Below are positions 33,801-44,473 of a DNA stretch of 64,000 bases, one piece after another. How positions within the stretch are numbered: the stretch's first letter is position 1; every line of letters starts with the position of its first letter. The position numbers were made by a program, and so were the translations under genes. The DNA comes from Eutreptiella sp. 'Long Island Sound 2002' (Eukaryota; Euglenozoa; Euglenophyceae; Eutreptiales; Eutreptiaceae): positions 25,674,109 through 25,738,108 of the forward strand of contig OZ038398.1 of assembly GCA_964036045.1 (NCBI GenBank), written 5' to 3'. The notes beneath the pieces are model-generated. The model was given only the letters and a program-made list of their open reading frames with translations, searched no databases and was not told the origin of the DNA.

Positions 33801-36800
33801 AAGCCGACATTCCCTGCAAGGCACACTCTGGATGCGTCCAGCACGATTGCCTTCAGACCATCCGATTCGCTCAGTTTTGGCAAACGCGACCGCAACCCCT
33901 CCACGAGACCCCAGCTCAGGTTGCTTTCCTGAAGTGTATCTGTGAATGAAATCAAACAGATGCCTGGGCTCGGCCAGCTCATCACCACTCCGTCTGAGCT
34001 TTCCACGTTATCCCCATCCTTGCTCAACAGCTTTGCAGCAAGCCTCCCAACCCCGCTTTCCACCACAGCCGTTTCAAGATGCCCATGCGAAGCGACAACT
34101 CGCTTGTACGATTGCAGGAGATGCAGCGGACTCTGCCTGAGGCCGTGAAGAACACGCTCAAGAGCTTCTTCCATTGTCTCACCTGATGTGGTGCCCACAA
34201 TGCCGTCTACAAGGCCGGCAGCCTGCGCCTCCACAGCATTGACTCGGTCTCCCGTCAGCATCCACTTTCGAGACGTTCGACAATCCAGCCGCTTCTGCAA
34301 AGCAACAGAAACAACCGCTGGGAGGACCCCTCTTCTGATCTCTGGTAATCCAAACGAGGCGTCGTCGGTTGCCAGCACGATGTCTGCAATGCCTGGGAAC
34401 AGCATCCCACCCCCTCTTGTTGCGCCGTGACACACCACAATGGTCGGCATGTCGCACTTGGACAGGCACGTCATGAGGTCTCCAAATTTTGGAACTTTAC
34501 TTAGGAAGCTGTTTAGGTCGATTTCGCCGCCCTCAGAACCACCAAGACAGAAGTTGTCGCATGCGCTCGTGATGATGTGCATGCGCCCAGGCTGGATTGC
34601 CTCCAAGATTTCGTCAACGAGCGTCGAGTCAATTGTCTGTTGCATCAGGGTGATTCTCGTAACGTCAACGGCAGAATTGTCGACCTGCACTCCTCTCGAG
34701 GTGTGTTCCTCGTACAGCCGTACCCCTGCTGCGTCCACGCTGCTGAGATAGTAGGCACCACGTTGTCGGTCTGCTGTGTGCGAGGGTGTGAAACCGAAGC
34801 GGCCGTATGTGTCCTCGAAGGCTTGCACGAGTCGCAGTGTTTCGTCAACTGTCTTTGGAACACGTGACCTCAACTCTTCCAATAACCCACAAGGATGTTG
34901 CGGCACGCCACACACACGGATGCCGTAGAGGCTCGCTGCGCAGCCGGAGCCGTAAGAGTAGCACAGCACCCGCTTACCGACTAAGTCCTCTCCCTTCTCC
35001 AACGCCAGCGAGAGGAGGCAGGCATAGAGTGGGCAGGTATACGTCGTAGCATTCTGTGCACTGATGGTTGTACCAGCCTTGGCGTATTGCTCATACAGTG
35101 TGTCACGCTCCTCCTTGTTCAGCTTTCCGCCATAAAGGTGTGTATGTAGCAGAGCTAGACTGCGCTTGGAGTGATATGGGGCATTGCAGTGAAAAACAAC
35201 CATATCATAGAGGGACAGGAGGTCTCTGGTCCCCGCGGCTTCGCTGAAGCTGTCCAGGCAGTAGCGTAGCGCATCCTCGTACTGCTGAGTTGCGCTGTCG
35301 CCATCGAGAAAAGCATCATTGTTGTGCCACCCGATCGGGCGATAGAAGTCCCATGCGTTCTTGATGAACGTCGATTTGTGTGGCTCAATCACCATGGGAG
35401 CCCCGGGACCAATGAGCATGGCAACAGCAGACGCACCGATTTCAGAGAGGTGTGCAGGGTCGGGGTGCACGGCCGCGTTGCTGCAGATGACAACAGCATA
35501 CTTACCATTCCACGAATTGCCGGTGACCCAGTTGATGGCGTTGAACAGGGCGTTCGTGCCACCGTAACATGCATTGTACGTGTCCGTGCCTTGAACATCA
35601 AAAACGCCATGCTCCTCGAACAGCGACATGAGGAATGTCTTGATGGATTTGGCGCGGTCCACCTGGCACTCAGTGCCGACCTCGAGCCGTCCAATGTCGC
35701 TCCACTGCAGCTGGCACCGGTCAACCAGCCGCCGCAGTGCCGACATTGCCATCGAAACAGCATCTTCGTCATCACTGCAAAACGTCACGTTCTCCTGTCC
35801 CCTCCCATTTGTGTACCTCCCAATCTGACCATGAAACTGTTCTATATCAGCAGCCCTCACACACAGTCGAGGGCAATAATACTCAAAGGCAAGAATGCCT
35901 GCATCCTTATTGCACAACTCAGCCGTGGCCTCCACATCTGCATTAGTCTCAAGCCACGGAAACTCTGACCGATGCCAGTCAATCGCAGGCTGAGCCGGTG
36001 CCGCTGTCCCTTCCGGAGCCAGCCCCAACTCGACGTGCGCGTTCGTGCCACCAAACCCGAACGATGACACTCCCGCGTACACCCCTGCCGCCAGTCCAAT
36101 GCTCTCCCGCGGAAACTCGCACATGCACTCCTTCAGCAGCGGCTCCAGCAGCTCATTCAGCCGCTCACAGTGGATGTTGGGCGGCACCAGCCTGTTCTGA
36201 AGGCACAGCACCGCCTTGATCACCCCTGCCATCCCTGCAGCCCCCTCCAGGTGCCCTATGTTGCTCTTCACAGCCCCCACCACGAGAGGTGTCTCTCGCC
36301 CCCTAAAAACGTTCACAAGCGCCCCCACCTCCAGCGGGTCCCCCAGACGCGTCCCCGTTCCGTGAGCCTCCACATACCCCACATCATCGGGTCTGATTCC
36401 CGCCCTCTCCATCGCCCTGCGGATCACTTGCTCTTGGGCAGGACCGTTGGGGGCAGTGAGGGTGGCAGTACGGCCATCCTGATTCACCGCCGACCCATGC
36501 AGCACCCCCCACACCGCGTCGCCATCTTCTGCCGCCTTCGACAGCCGCTTCAGCACCACTGCACCACACCCCTCTCCGCGAGCCATCCCGTCTGCTTCGT
36601 TGGAAAAAGTCGCACACCGACCTCGTGGGGAAAGCATGCCGCCCGCGCTGAGCTTTACGTAGTTGTCCATGGTGAGGTTGAGTTGGACGCCCACTGCAAC
36701 TGCCAGCTCGCAGTCATGGTTACATATGACCTTGCATGCCACATCCATTGCCACCAGTGACGACGAGCACGCCGTGTCAATCGTCAGGGCTGGGCCGTAA

Positions 36801-36932
36801 AGGCCAAACGTGTAAGAGATCCTGGCCGCAGTGATGCTGTTTGCACCTCCAGTCGCCGAGTAGGGCCCCGGAGCTTCTCCTCTCTTCATGAACAAGAAGT
36901 CATTACTCGCTTCACCAACAAATATCCCTGTC
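30864..36932 (-). CDS. PKS beta-branching megasynthase: KS - HMG-CoA synthase-like - six ECH repeats
   Basis: Numbering follows the 2,098-residue frame that opens at 37111; residues before 59 and after 2088 come from the flanking retroelements. KS (59-375) keeps Cys115 (DTACSSS), His250 (EAHGTGT) and His287 (SNIGHLEG). An HMG-CoA-synthase-like domain (about 400-740) keeps Glu481 (EVGTE), Cys515 (NACYGG) and His641 (FHCNAP). Six crotonase/ECH-type repeats follow at about 812-1025, 1040-1250, 1310-1465, 1485-1650, 1716-1860 and 1900-2087. The first (HGATRGGG, FGLPEIRRGVLP) and the last (HGKVIGGGLALALAADF) keep oxyanion-hole glycines, while the middle four are degenerate. In known trans-AT PKSs, HMG synthase and two ECHs add and process a beta-alkyl branch. 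No AT and no ACP lie between KS and HMGS. The KS start is in the exon at 39949-40240, cut off by an LTR element. Confidence 0.88.
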
Positions 36933-36937
36933 ATGCC
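36933..36937. repeat. 5-bp target-site duplication (ATGCC), left
   Basis: atgcc directly before the element terminus tgtaaaacg matches atgcc at 39944-39948 directly after the other terminus. Removing one copy and the element restores the KS reading frame as QDGMTGIFVG. Confidence 0.85.
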
Positions 36938-36978
36938 TGTAAAACGCAAGCACCCAAAAGGCTGCCTTGCATGTTTAC

Positions 36979-37484
36979 ATTTCAAGACCTCCGAGTCTTG
37001 TTTCGGCCAGTACTCAGAATTTTCAAACCTCTCATTTTGAATCTCCTGCAGTCCCATTTTGAAAACCTTGAAACGACGCCCTTCTTGTAATTGCCGCACG
37101 CAATAAATCAAATGAGTTGATCAATCTTGACTTGGTGATACGGAGTGATTCAACAGATAAGCCGTTTCATGGCCTAAACAATAATGGACGCTCAGCACAA
37201 TACATACACTGTAAACATGCTAAAATCCTACAAAATCAGATCTTTTTATAATAAAAATCAGTGCTTCTCAGACAGAAAACAATGCACTCGTCAGTGCGCA
37301 CGCGTGCCCTGCAGTGCCCAAATAGCGGCATCTGCGACGCACCACAGCAAATAACTTATATGGGGCTATGTCATGCACAACAAACAAAAATTAGACATAA
37401 TTGCTGTAATCCTGACCCTGCCAAATGCAGAGGTCCACAGAAGAAACCAACCTTGTTCTGTCCTGTCCTGAGCTTCCCTTTACA
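36979..37484 (-). repeat. LTR-like direct repeat (3' copy)
   Basis: It is offset 2,459 bp from 39438-39943 and practically identical. It begins on the minus strand with tgtaaaggg right after a G-rich polypurine tract. The terminal stretch 36938-36978 completes the putative LTR. Confidence 0.82.
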
Positions 37485-37590
37485 CTCCCCCCCCAAGCCC
37501 ACACATACCCTGATGTGTGGCTGAGACCCCAAAACAAAAGGGTGCGAAGGGTTTTACCATAGGGCTGGGAAAAGCTCAGACAGAGCTGGG

Positions 37591-37635
37591 TGGGTGTAAA
37601 ACGCAAGCACCCAAAAGGCTGCCTTGCATGTTTAC
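37591..37635. repeat. Second copy of the LTR terminus (about 42 bp)
   Basis: tgtaaaacgcaagcacccaa and the following bases to tgtttaca duplicate 36938-36979. Like the 3' LTR, it is preceded on the minus strand by a G-rich purine tract. It may be a remnant of an internally deleted LTR from a nested insertion. Confidence 0.6.
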
Positions 37636-38511
37636 ACTCCCCCCCCAGGCTCAGCACTCCCCAAATGAGTTGCTGACCCGAGAAAAAAAATAGCAAAACA
37701 TGCAGGCCTTTACCTACAATACAATACAGATATTATTGTCTGTGATCTGGCTATTTCTACTCATTCCAGGTAAAAACAGCTACTATCTATGTGCAGATCA
37801 TGCTAGTGGAATACCACTGATACCACAGATAGCTTTACCCTCCTGAAAGGGATTTCTGTCACAAAACAGTGCCCTAGGGAAGTGGTGAAGTGGTGTTTCA
37901 ACCTATACCCACTCAAACTCCTCACAGGGTGTAAAAACCTAATAAGTGCTCATGGCACACAACCTGAAGTGCTCCTGGCACAGATAAAATTTAGTATAAA
38001 AATACTGAAAGAAAACCCCTGCTTTTTCCAACAAAAGCAGAAAAACAAACGGGAAAACCACTCTGCTTTTTCTCCAAGACAGAAGCAGCTGAAAAAGAAA
38101 AAAAGACACACTGCTCACAAGCAGGCAGGTGCAAAGCAAAACAGAATTGCAAAACTGAGTAAACCAGAGTTCACTCAAAGTGTAAAGCAGGGTGTATCCC
38201 ACCACTGCTCATTGCAGATCCAAAATAGTATCTACAACGAAAAAGAAAGCAAAGGCACATGTCAGTGCCAGCAAACAAGGCGCTTGGCGCCCAAGAAGAG
38301 GCCAAAAAAGACCTCGTTGACATACTGAAAATGTACATGCCAGGGAATCTAAATCAGATTCCTGCATATATGCAGCCAAACAGGCTTCACACTGTGCAAG
38401 GCACAGCGGTTGCAAAAAACAAAGCGCTCACAGCGCCAAAGACTGATAACACAGAGCGCTGCAAGCGCTCGACATACGCGCAAGTTACAGAGCGCTCTCA
38501 GCGCTCAAAAC

Positions 38512-39437
38512 CTAAAGGAAAGGGTTGTACTTATCTTCCTTGGAAGCCAAACGCTGGCCCCACTCTGACCGCGGTGGGCAGGAAGTTCGACACCACTTGA
38601 AGGCCTTCTTGTTTTCCACTTTGGAGACCAGAACGTCAACCAGTTCACTGAAGTACTGGGCAGCTCTTCGTCTTTGAACGGCTTTGCCTGCGCGTCGTCC
38701 TCTTCTTGGCTTGCCCTCACTGATGACCTCCTGAGATTGTTCGGCCACCCAATTTCCCAAACCTTTTTCGAAGCTTGTAGAATTCGTCACTCGGTGCTCC
38801 TTTCTTCGTTTCCAGGGCTCTTTTTGTGACCCATCGGCGTTGGCCTCTTCACTTGAGCTGCATCGTGACTCCTTTTGGTCTTGAGTTGACGAACTATTTT
38901 TTGTGGCTCTGAAAGGCGTAGAAGGAAGCGGACTTCTCAACAGCGAGACGATACTTTGTAGTTTGTGCAGCGCAACTTCCAGCGACGACTCCAATTTTGT
39001 AAACACACGTGAATACGCATTGTTCTTCGTCGGCGCTGTCTTTGACTTGTGTGGAACTGCTTTCGTCCTCCACGGCAATTCTTCGCTTTGTACGCCGTGA
39101 ACCACGACCTTGTTGTCGGCGCTACTCAACTGCACCATGAGGGCATGGAAGAGACCTTGAAACTTGTACCCGAAATTCGCATAGAGCTTGGCGAACGTGA
39201 ATTCTTGAGCACACCTCAGCTGTTCCCGCACGCGTCGTTCCTCTCTCTCCAGATCCTGCAGTGACGGCGACCGTGTTGTCCTGGGCGGGGCTGGCGCTGG
39301 TCTGGACGGCGCCTTGATGGTGTCTTGATTGACGGCTCGGCCGGGCCGTAGACTCCTGTGATTGCACTCCTCACTCTTATTGATCTCATCTGCAGCTACA
39401 GGCAAAGGCAAAGAAACGTCGTGTTTATCTGTTGAAT
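38512..39437 (-). CDS. Unknown basic protein inside the LTR-like element
   Basis: The open frame runs from the 5' LTR-like repeat (start near 39570) to 38512, 352 residues in total. It is rich in Arg, Lys and Ser, with a Glu/Arg-rich helical stretch (LEREERRVREQLR), and has no recognised domain. Position and composition would fit a gag-like nucleic-acid-binding product, but this is inference. The first about 44 residues are encoded by the repeat itself and recur at 37111. Confidence 0.4.
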
Positions 39438-39943
39438 ATTTCAAGACCTCCGAGTCTTGTTTCGGCCAGTACTCAGAATTTTCAAACCTCTCATTTTGAA
39501 TCTCCTGCAGTCCCATTTTGAAAACCTTGAAACGACGCCCTTCTTGTAATTGCCGCACGCAATAAATCAAATGAGTTGATCAATCTTGACTTGGTGATAC
39601 GGAGTGATTCAACAGATAAGCCGTTTCATGGCCTAAACAATAATGGACGCTCAGCACAATACATACACTGTAAACATGCTAAAATCCTACAAAATCAGAT
39701 CTTTTTATAATAAAAATCAGTGCTTCTCAGACAGAAAACAATGCACTCGTCAGTGCGCACGCGTGCCCTGCAGTGCCCAAATAGCGGCATCTGCGACGCA
39801 CCACAGCAAATAACTTATATGGGGCTATGTCATGCACAACAAACAAAAATTAGACATAATTGCTGTAATCCTGACCCTGCCAAATGCAGAGGTCCACAGA
39901 AGAAACCAACCTTGTTCTGTCCTGTCCTGAGCTTCCCTTTACA
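39438..39943 (-). repeat. LTR-like direct repeat (5' copy)
   Basis: This is the partner of 36979-37484. It ends at the right target-site duplication and lacks the terminal 41 bp that the other copy has. Confidence 0.82.
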
Positions 39944-39948
39944 ATGCC
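39944..39948. repeat. 5-bp target-site duplication (ATGCC), right
   Basis: This matches 36933-36937. KS N-terminal coding sequence (LEAGQDG on the minus strand) begins here. Confidence 0.85.
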
Positions 39949-40240
39949 ATCCTGTCCTGCCTCCAAACACTTTGCCTGCTCCATCGCCTCGTACGCCACC
40001 TCCAGCGACACCCGCTGCTGCGGATCCATCGCCGTCGCCTCCGCCGCCGAGATCCCAAACCGCCCATTGTCAAAGAGCGCCGCCCCTGTGATGAACGCCC
40101 CCCGATTTGTGCAGCACTTGCCCAACTCCTCCCCTGACCCGTCATACCACTTTCTCCAGTCCATCCTCTCCAGCGGTATCTCCCCCATCCCATCCCCTTT
40201 GCCCTCCAGGAAAGCCCACAACGCCTCTGGGCTCTGGCAT
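39949..40240 (-). CDS. KS N-terminal exon or fragment
   Basis: The frame encodes the start of a ketosynthase: ALWAFLEG, then GISAAEATAMDPQQRVSLEVAYEAMEQAKCLEAGQDG. The DPQQR motif is typical of PKS KS domains. It fits directly onto the KS remainder at 36932 (MTGIFVGEAS) once the LTR-like element and one target-site copy are removed. Upstream it joins an ACP in a different frame because of a G-run (40241-40246) that is one base too long for continuity. Confidence 0.82.
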
Positions 40241-42279
40241 CCCCCCGGGAAGCTGCACCTCCACAGAATCCTCCACCTTCGGGAACAGCCCCGCGTCGAT
40301 GTACTGCACCAGCCCCTCCAGCGTTGGGTAGTCGAATAGCATCGTGCTGCTCAGCTGCAGCGCTTCTCCCAGCTCCCGCTGCAGCGCGTTCCGCATCTCC
40401 ACCATACTCAGCGAGTCGAGCCCCGCCCGGCCCCACTCCTCCTTGTCGGCGAAATCCGTGGACGCACCTACATGCGCCGCTTCGGTGCGGATCTGCTCTC
40501 TGATCACCTTGATCCGGGTCTCTGTGTCCAAGCTCTCCAACCTCTGCACCCACGGAGTTTTTGGGAGGCGGGACATCCCAGCAACTGCTTTCCTTGGCGC
40601 GTCCTGGACCGGAGCAACATGCACGGACGAGACCTTACTTGCCTTTAAAGCGGCGTCAGCCTTCACCCTGCAGCAGTAATGCCACGCCTCACGAGCAGCC
40701 TGAGCCCTCGCCCTGGAGCAGAGCGTGGAGGTATGGCTTGGGTGGTAAGCTTTGGTTGTACCAGCATGTTGCCTTGCAGGCTGCAAGGCTGCAGCCTTGG
40801 CAGCAGACGTGTCTGGGGCTGTCGCGTGAACTATTCCGAAAGCAAGGCTGTCCTGTGCCGACATCTGCGAGTCTTCGAGGTACAATCTCATGGCGTTGGC
40901 GGATCCAACAGTCATCGGTAACGACATACTCAGCAAAAACATCGGATTCCTTCCCCGTGGAAGATTTGCAACGTTGAAAATGGTGTCTTCCGTGCACACC
41001 CGGAAGTCAGCAGCCAACGCCAGTGCCAAGCCCCCGCCGAGGGCCTTCCCGTGCACGGCCGCAATTACAGGCACAGGGAGGCTCATAATTAAGGTACCTA
41101 TGCGCTGGCATAGACGGATAGAAACCAGCGTCTCCGCAAGTGCAGCACGCTGAGATTCCTCAGAAGTGCTATCGGTCCCGGGCTGCCAGCCGCCGGTACA
41201 GAAGTGGGGACCAGCACCCTGCAGCACCACTGCCCTTACATCTCCGCGCTCAACCAACTGTTGCACCTCAAGAATGCAGTCCACAAGCTCTCGATTTAGC
41301 TGAGGAGTCTGAGCGTTAAACGTGGCTACATCGTTGAGCTCTATGGTGGCCACACCATCTGACATCGCTAAACAAACCAACTTTCGACCGTCGCCCTCCG
41401 CGTCCTGCTTGCCCACAACAAGCAGCTGGTCCAGTACCAGGTACGCTTCCTCCGCGCATGCAGCGGGGAGATGCTTCTTGCACAGCCGCAGCAGACTCGA
41501 ATCAAGCTGGCGGAACCGCGCCAGCACAGATTTCACTTCCTGCTCCACATCAACCGTTCTAACCACAGCCTTGAATCTTGGGTGGAGACGTGCTGGTGGA
41601 AGAAGGCTGAAACTGATATTTGCGCTGACAAATGCAAGGTCTGATGCCGCTATCAGCAACAAGACATCTTCACCAAGTCGGCTTCCATCGGCCTTTGTGT
41701 GTGTATCCGTCACTTCAACTACCACCGGTAGTTCACAGCGCTTCACGCAGTCCACTACCAGCATGACCGCTTCGATGTCAATCTCTTCGACAATCACTGA
41801 GTAGGCTGTGAGGTGCAAAACATGAACAACCGAAGCGGGTTGCATCGCGTCCGAAATCATCTTCGCGGTTTGCAATGTAATATGACCCCGTACAAACAGG
41901 TGGACAACCGATTCCAGCACTTCCACAGACACCATATCGCCGTCCACTCCATGTTGCTCAGTCACTGGTTCCACTTTGACGCTCAAAAATCGTGCAGCTG
42001 CAATGACGCGCTCTGCATCCTCCTCTCCACTCGCGCCGAGAGCCATCCCTCGAGGAAGGATGCGGAATCCCATGCCAGTGAGTCGCAGCTGCTCCTGAAC
42101 ATTCTCATCCACAAATGCCGAAGGATTCTCCACAACATCAGTGATGAGCCTCATCGTGAGCGCTCTCTTCGAGTCAATCGTGCTCGGTTGCATCTTCAGC
42201 CGCTCGGCGGCTGCAGCCCCGATAACTCGTGGAAGAGAATCCGTGGCAGTGAAGACCAAACATGTAGTGATGGGGTCTA
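40241..42279 (-). pseudogene. PKS segment: ECH (partial) - ECH - ECH - ACP - start of KS
   Basis: From 42279 down, the protein repeats the end of the six-ECH array (equivalent to 32308-30847) almost residue for residue. It then runs uninterrupted into an ACP (GLDSLSMVEM, Ser627 of the frame opening at 42292) and the first residues of a KS (VQLPGG). It is the previous module of the same assembly line or a tandem duplicate. It lacks the LINE and so preserves the empty insertion site at 40798-40814. The 5' end stops abruptly at about 42279 in the middle of the fourth ECH repeat, where unrelated DNA begins. The frame breaks at the G-run 40241-40246. Confidence 0.82.
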
Positions 42280-42459
42280 GATTTTTCGGCATGTTTAGGA
42301 CAGTTTGCTGTGTTTTGCACAGGCATGTTTGTAGATCACGTCTAGTGATCTAAAATGCTTTGGAGTATTTGGATCAGTGACTGTGCTTCAGTGTCCATGG
42401 GAACAAGGGTCAAGGAATAGACCTCAGCCAAGACCAAGTAGGGTACTATTACAGGGCGA
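42279..42459. other. Junction between PKS duplicate and unknown element
   Basis: PKS similarity stops at about 42279. The next about 180 bp match nothing else in the window, then the repeated element starts. No target-site duplication was recognised. Confidence 0.5.
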
Positions 42460-43183
42460 GACAGGGAAAAGTATTGTTTGGTGACCATTCTTTGCGCGAG
42501 GCCTCGCGCAAAGACGTTCATTTGTGTCAGATTAATGTGCTACAGCACGACGCATTAGGCAGGTTGTCGAAAAATGGAACCCTGTCATATTTATACACCT
42601 AACTTAGTACCATTATCGGGATTGCGTGATAGAGATAGATCTATTAACGAAAAAACTGCAACAATGGTGTACCCAAGAATCTTGAAAAGTATAAATGTTC
42701 CGGAACAAACTGCAGTTTCAAGCGTGAGGCCTCGCGCATGGAACGGCGCATGAAAAACATTAAAGTTTCGGTGATCATTGCGCGAGGCCTCGCGCAATGG
42801 AGGTCACAAGCGCTCATAGAAACCAAAATTGGACAGATCCACCAACTACACAGCATGTACATTCCCTTGATGCGGCGCTGATGCATGGGCGCCCATACAG
42901 GTCCCGCCGGCATCTCCGGTTTTCATACTGTGGTCACCGCTGGCTTCACTGCCCAACAGCGATAGAAGCGCGCCGCAACTGGGTACCGCAATCAGGATTA
43001 ACTGGTCAAATGTGGGATCACCAGACAGTTACAGGTAACCGAAAATGGTGCATGCGACAAGCGAATCACAGAATAATTGGTCGCGCGAAAACTGTGTGAC
43101 AGGTTGATGTTTGAAATCAAGAAAGTTTTTCAAACAGCGATTTTTACATAGATACAGGTACGCATTTATTCTTCACAGCAACA

Positions 43184-43444
43184 ATGCCCCTGCAAAAAGA
43201 GGTGGACCTTGAGAAGACAGTGGCCGCAGCATCCGGAGTTTTCCGCGATGTCTGCTCAGAGGAACCGCCGTACCACACGGCAGAAGAACTGTGGGAAGGG
43301 CTAAAACAGGGGGACGAGGGCGCGCGATTGTTGTTTGTGTTTTTTCTGCGTCTGCGCAAAAATGAACGGACGCGTTGCAGCGTTGAAAAGCCGATTGCGG
43401 CAGAAGGCAATAGATGGGTTGGTGTTTTGATAGGGGAGGCCTAG
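43184..43444 (+). CDS. Small unknown protein of the element
   Basis: An 86-residue open frame starts at an ATG (MPLQKEVDLEKT) and is followed 10 bp later by the next frame. No domain was recognised. Support comes from the position within the element and the compact arrangement with 43454-44473. It could instead be the 5' exon of the next gene. Confidence 0.35.
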   Translation: MPLQKEVDLEKTVAAASGVFRDVCSEEPPYHTAEELWEGLKQGDEGARLLFVFFLRLRKNERTRCSVEKPIAAEGNRWVGVLIGEA

Positions 43445-43453
43445 CGCCTTTAT

Positions 43454-44473
43454 TTGCTGATGCGCCACCGCGCAGTTCCATACCAGGGAAAACCACAGTC
43501 AGTTGTTGCGGTAGAGGGAAGTAGGATTGTGACTTTTTTCCGTAAGGGTTTGTTGCGCAGCGGTGACATAGTCCCCTGTTTTCCCAAGCTGATCACAATG
43601 GAGATAACTGTTGGTGCACTGCTGTTGGGTATGGGCCCCCACATACGGCGCCTTAACCGAAAAAGTCATTCCCTTGAGCTGGCACGTCCTGCACATCGGC
43701 AAAGTCGCCTCCGTTACGCTGTGTGTAAGGCCATGCAGGTTCTGTTAACACAATACTGTCCCATGTTACCGTACCTAGGACACCTCGTTAGGCAGTGCAA
43801 TTGGGCTGGGGAGACGGCCAACACGGGTGTTTTTGCTTCTGAGGGATTGCAGATTGTTATGTGTCTGTTAGACCGTTTGAACATGGGGGACACACTTTTA
43901 AAATACGAACGCACTGTTGCAACTGCGCTATTGTGCCACACTGCATGGCACACAGCCATGCCTGGACAGGCTTTTGCCGAGGAATTTTGTGAAAGTCTGC
44001 TTTCCACCCTTGTGACAAAGAAGGGCCAAAACAGAGGTGCAGTAACCATTGAAGATGTTGACGATCTGTATCAGCTCATCACTATCCGCAAAGAAGGTCA
44101 CAGGGTGAACGTCTGTGAAATCCCCAATTCCTTTGTCAATTCCGTGCGTCAGCGGTTAACTGCTTACTTGAACGCAGAGCGTGTATATGTGCCTTGGGTT
44201 AGGTGGTGTGCTGAGCCTACTTGTACAATTCAGCCGCATTGGCCGCGCAGGGGTGTACCTAACTTTCCACCGTCTCTTCGAATTCCAAAGGGTTCTAACC
44301 ACTACAAACAAGTCCTTGTGTCTGTGTTGTTGGTGCTAACGCAGCAGGGGCCACTTAAGGCTGGTTTCAAGCGAAAAATGTCGGAGCTGATCCCCCAACG
44401 CAGTGTGTTGGAGGAACAGAGAGAGGCCGACACGCTGCGAAACGTTCGAAGAAGATTGGAGAACATGCAGTGA
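43454..44473 (+). CDS. Unknown 339-residue protein of the element
   Basis: This intronless frame has balanced composition and protein-like segments (for example GDTLLKYERTVATALLCHTAWHTAM and FVNSVRQRLTAYLNAERVYVPWVRW). A charged helical C-terminus follows (EEQREADTLRNVRRRLE). It is absent from copy 1 because of the deletion. The stop codon is followed immediately by a palindrome (44474-44491), and another lies at 44529-44546. I do not recognise the family. Its length and conservation of frame argue against a chance ORF. Confidence 0.55.
   Translation: MLMRHRAVPYQGKPQSVVAVEGSRIVTFFRKGLLRSGDIVPCFPKLITMEITVGALLLGMGPHIRRLNRKSHSLELARPAHRQSRLRYAVCKAMQVLLTQYCPMLPYLGHLVRQCNWAGETANTGVFASEGLQIVMCLLDRLNMGDTLLKYERTVATALLCHTAWHTAMPGQAFAEEFCESLLSTLVTKKGQNRGAVTIEDVDDLYQLITIRKEGHRVNVCEIPNSFVNSVRQRLTAYLNAERVYVPWVRWCAEPTCTIQPHWPRRGVPNFPPSLRIPKGSNHYKQVLVSVLLVLTQQGPLKAGFKRKMSELIPQRSVLEEQREADTLRNVRRRLENMQ

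Larger units (their letters stand above)
36938..39943 (-). mobile_element. 3.0-kb LTR-retrotransposon-like insertion splitting the KS
   Basis: The element has TG...CA termini (minus strand tgtaaaggg ... gttttaca) and is flanked by a 5-bp target-site duplication. It carries 506-bp direct repeats at 36979-37484 and 39438-39943, an exact 2,459-bp offset. A polypurine tract (gggggggg with flanking purines) lies immediately before the downstream repeat at 37485-37494. These are the hallmarks of an LTR element. No RT, integrase or gag domain was recognised inside, so it is non-autonomous or degenerate. The downstream repeat extends 41 bp further than the upstream one, which suggests an internal deletion. 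It could be removed as an intron (see findings). Confidence 0.82.

Noticed and set aside
30815-37111. Taking the full 2,098-residue frame as the native protein
   Set aside because: The first 58 residues come from the LTR-like element and the last about 10 from the LINE; only 36932-30847 is PKS.
40142-42797. Reading 40142-42292 and 30815-37111 as two unrelated enoyl-CoA hydratase genes
   Set aside because: They are duplicates of one modular protein and connect to ACP and KS sequences in the same order.
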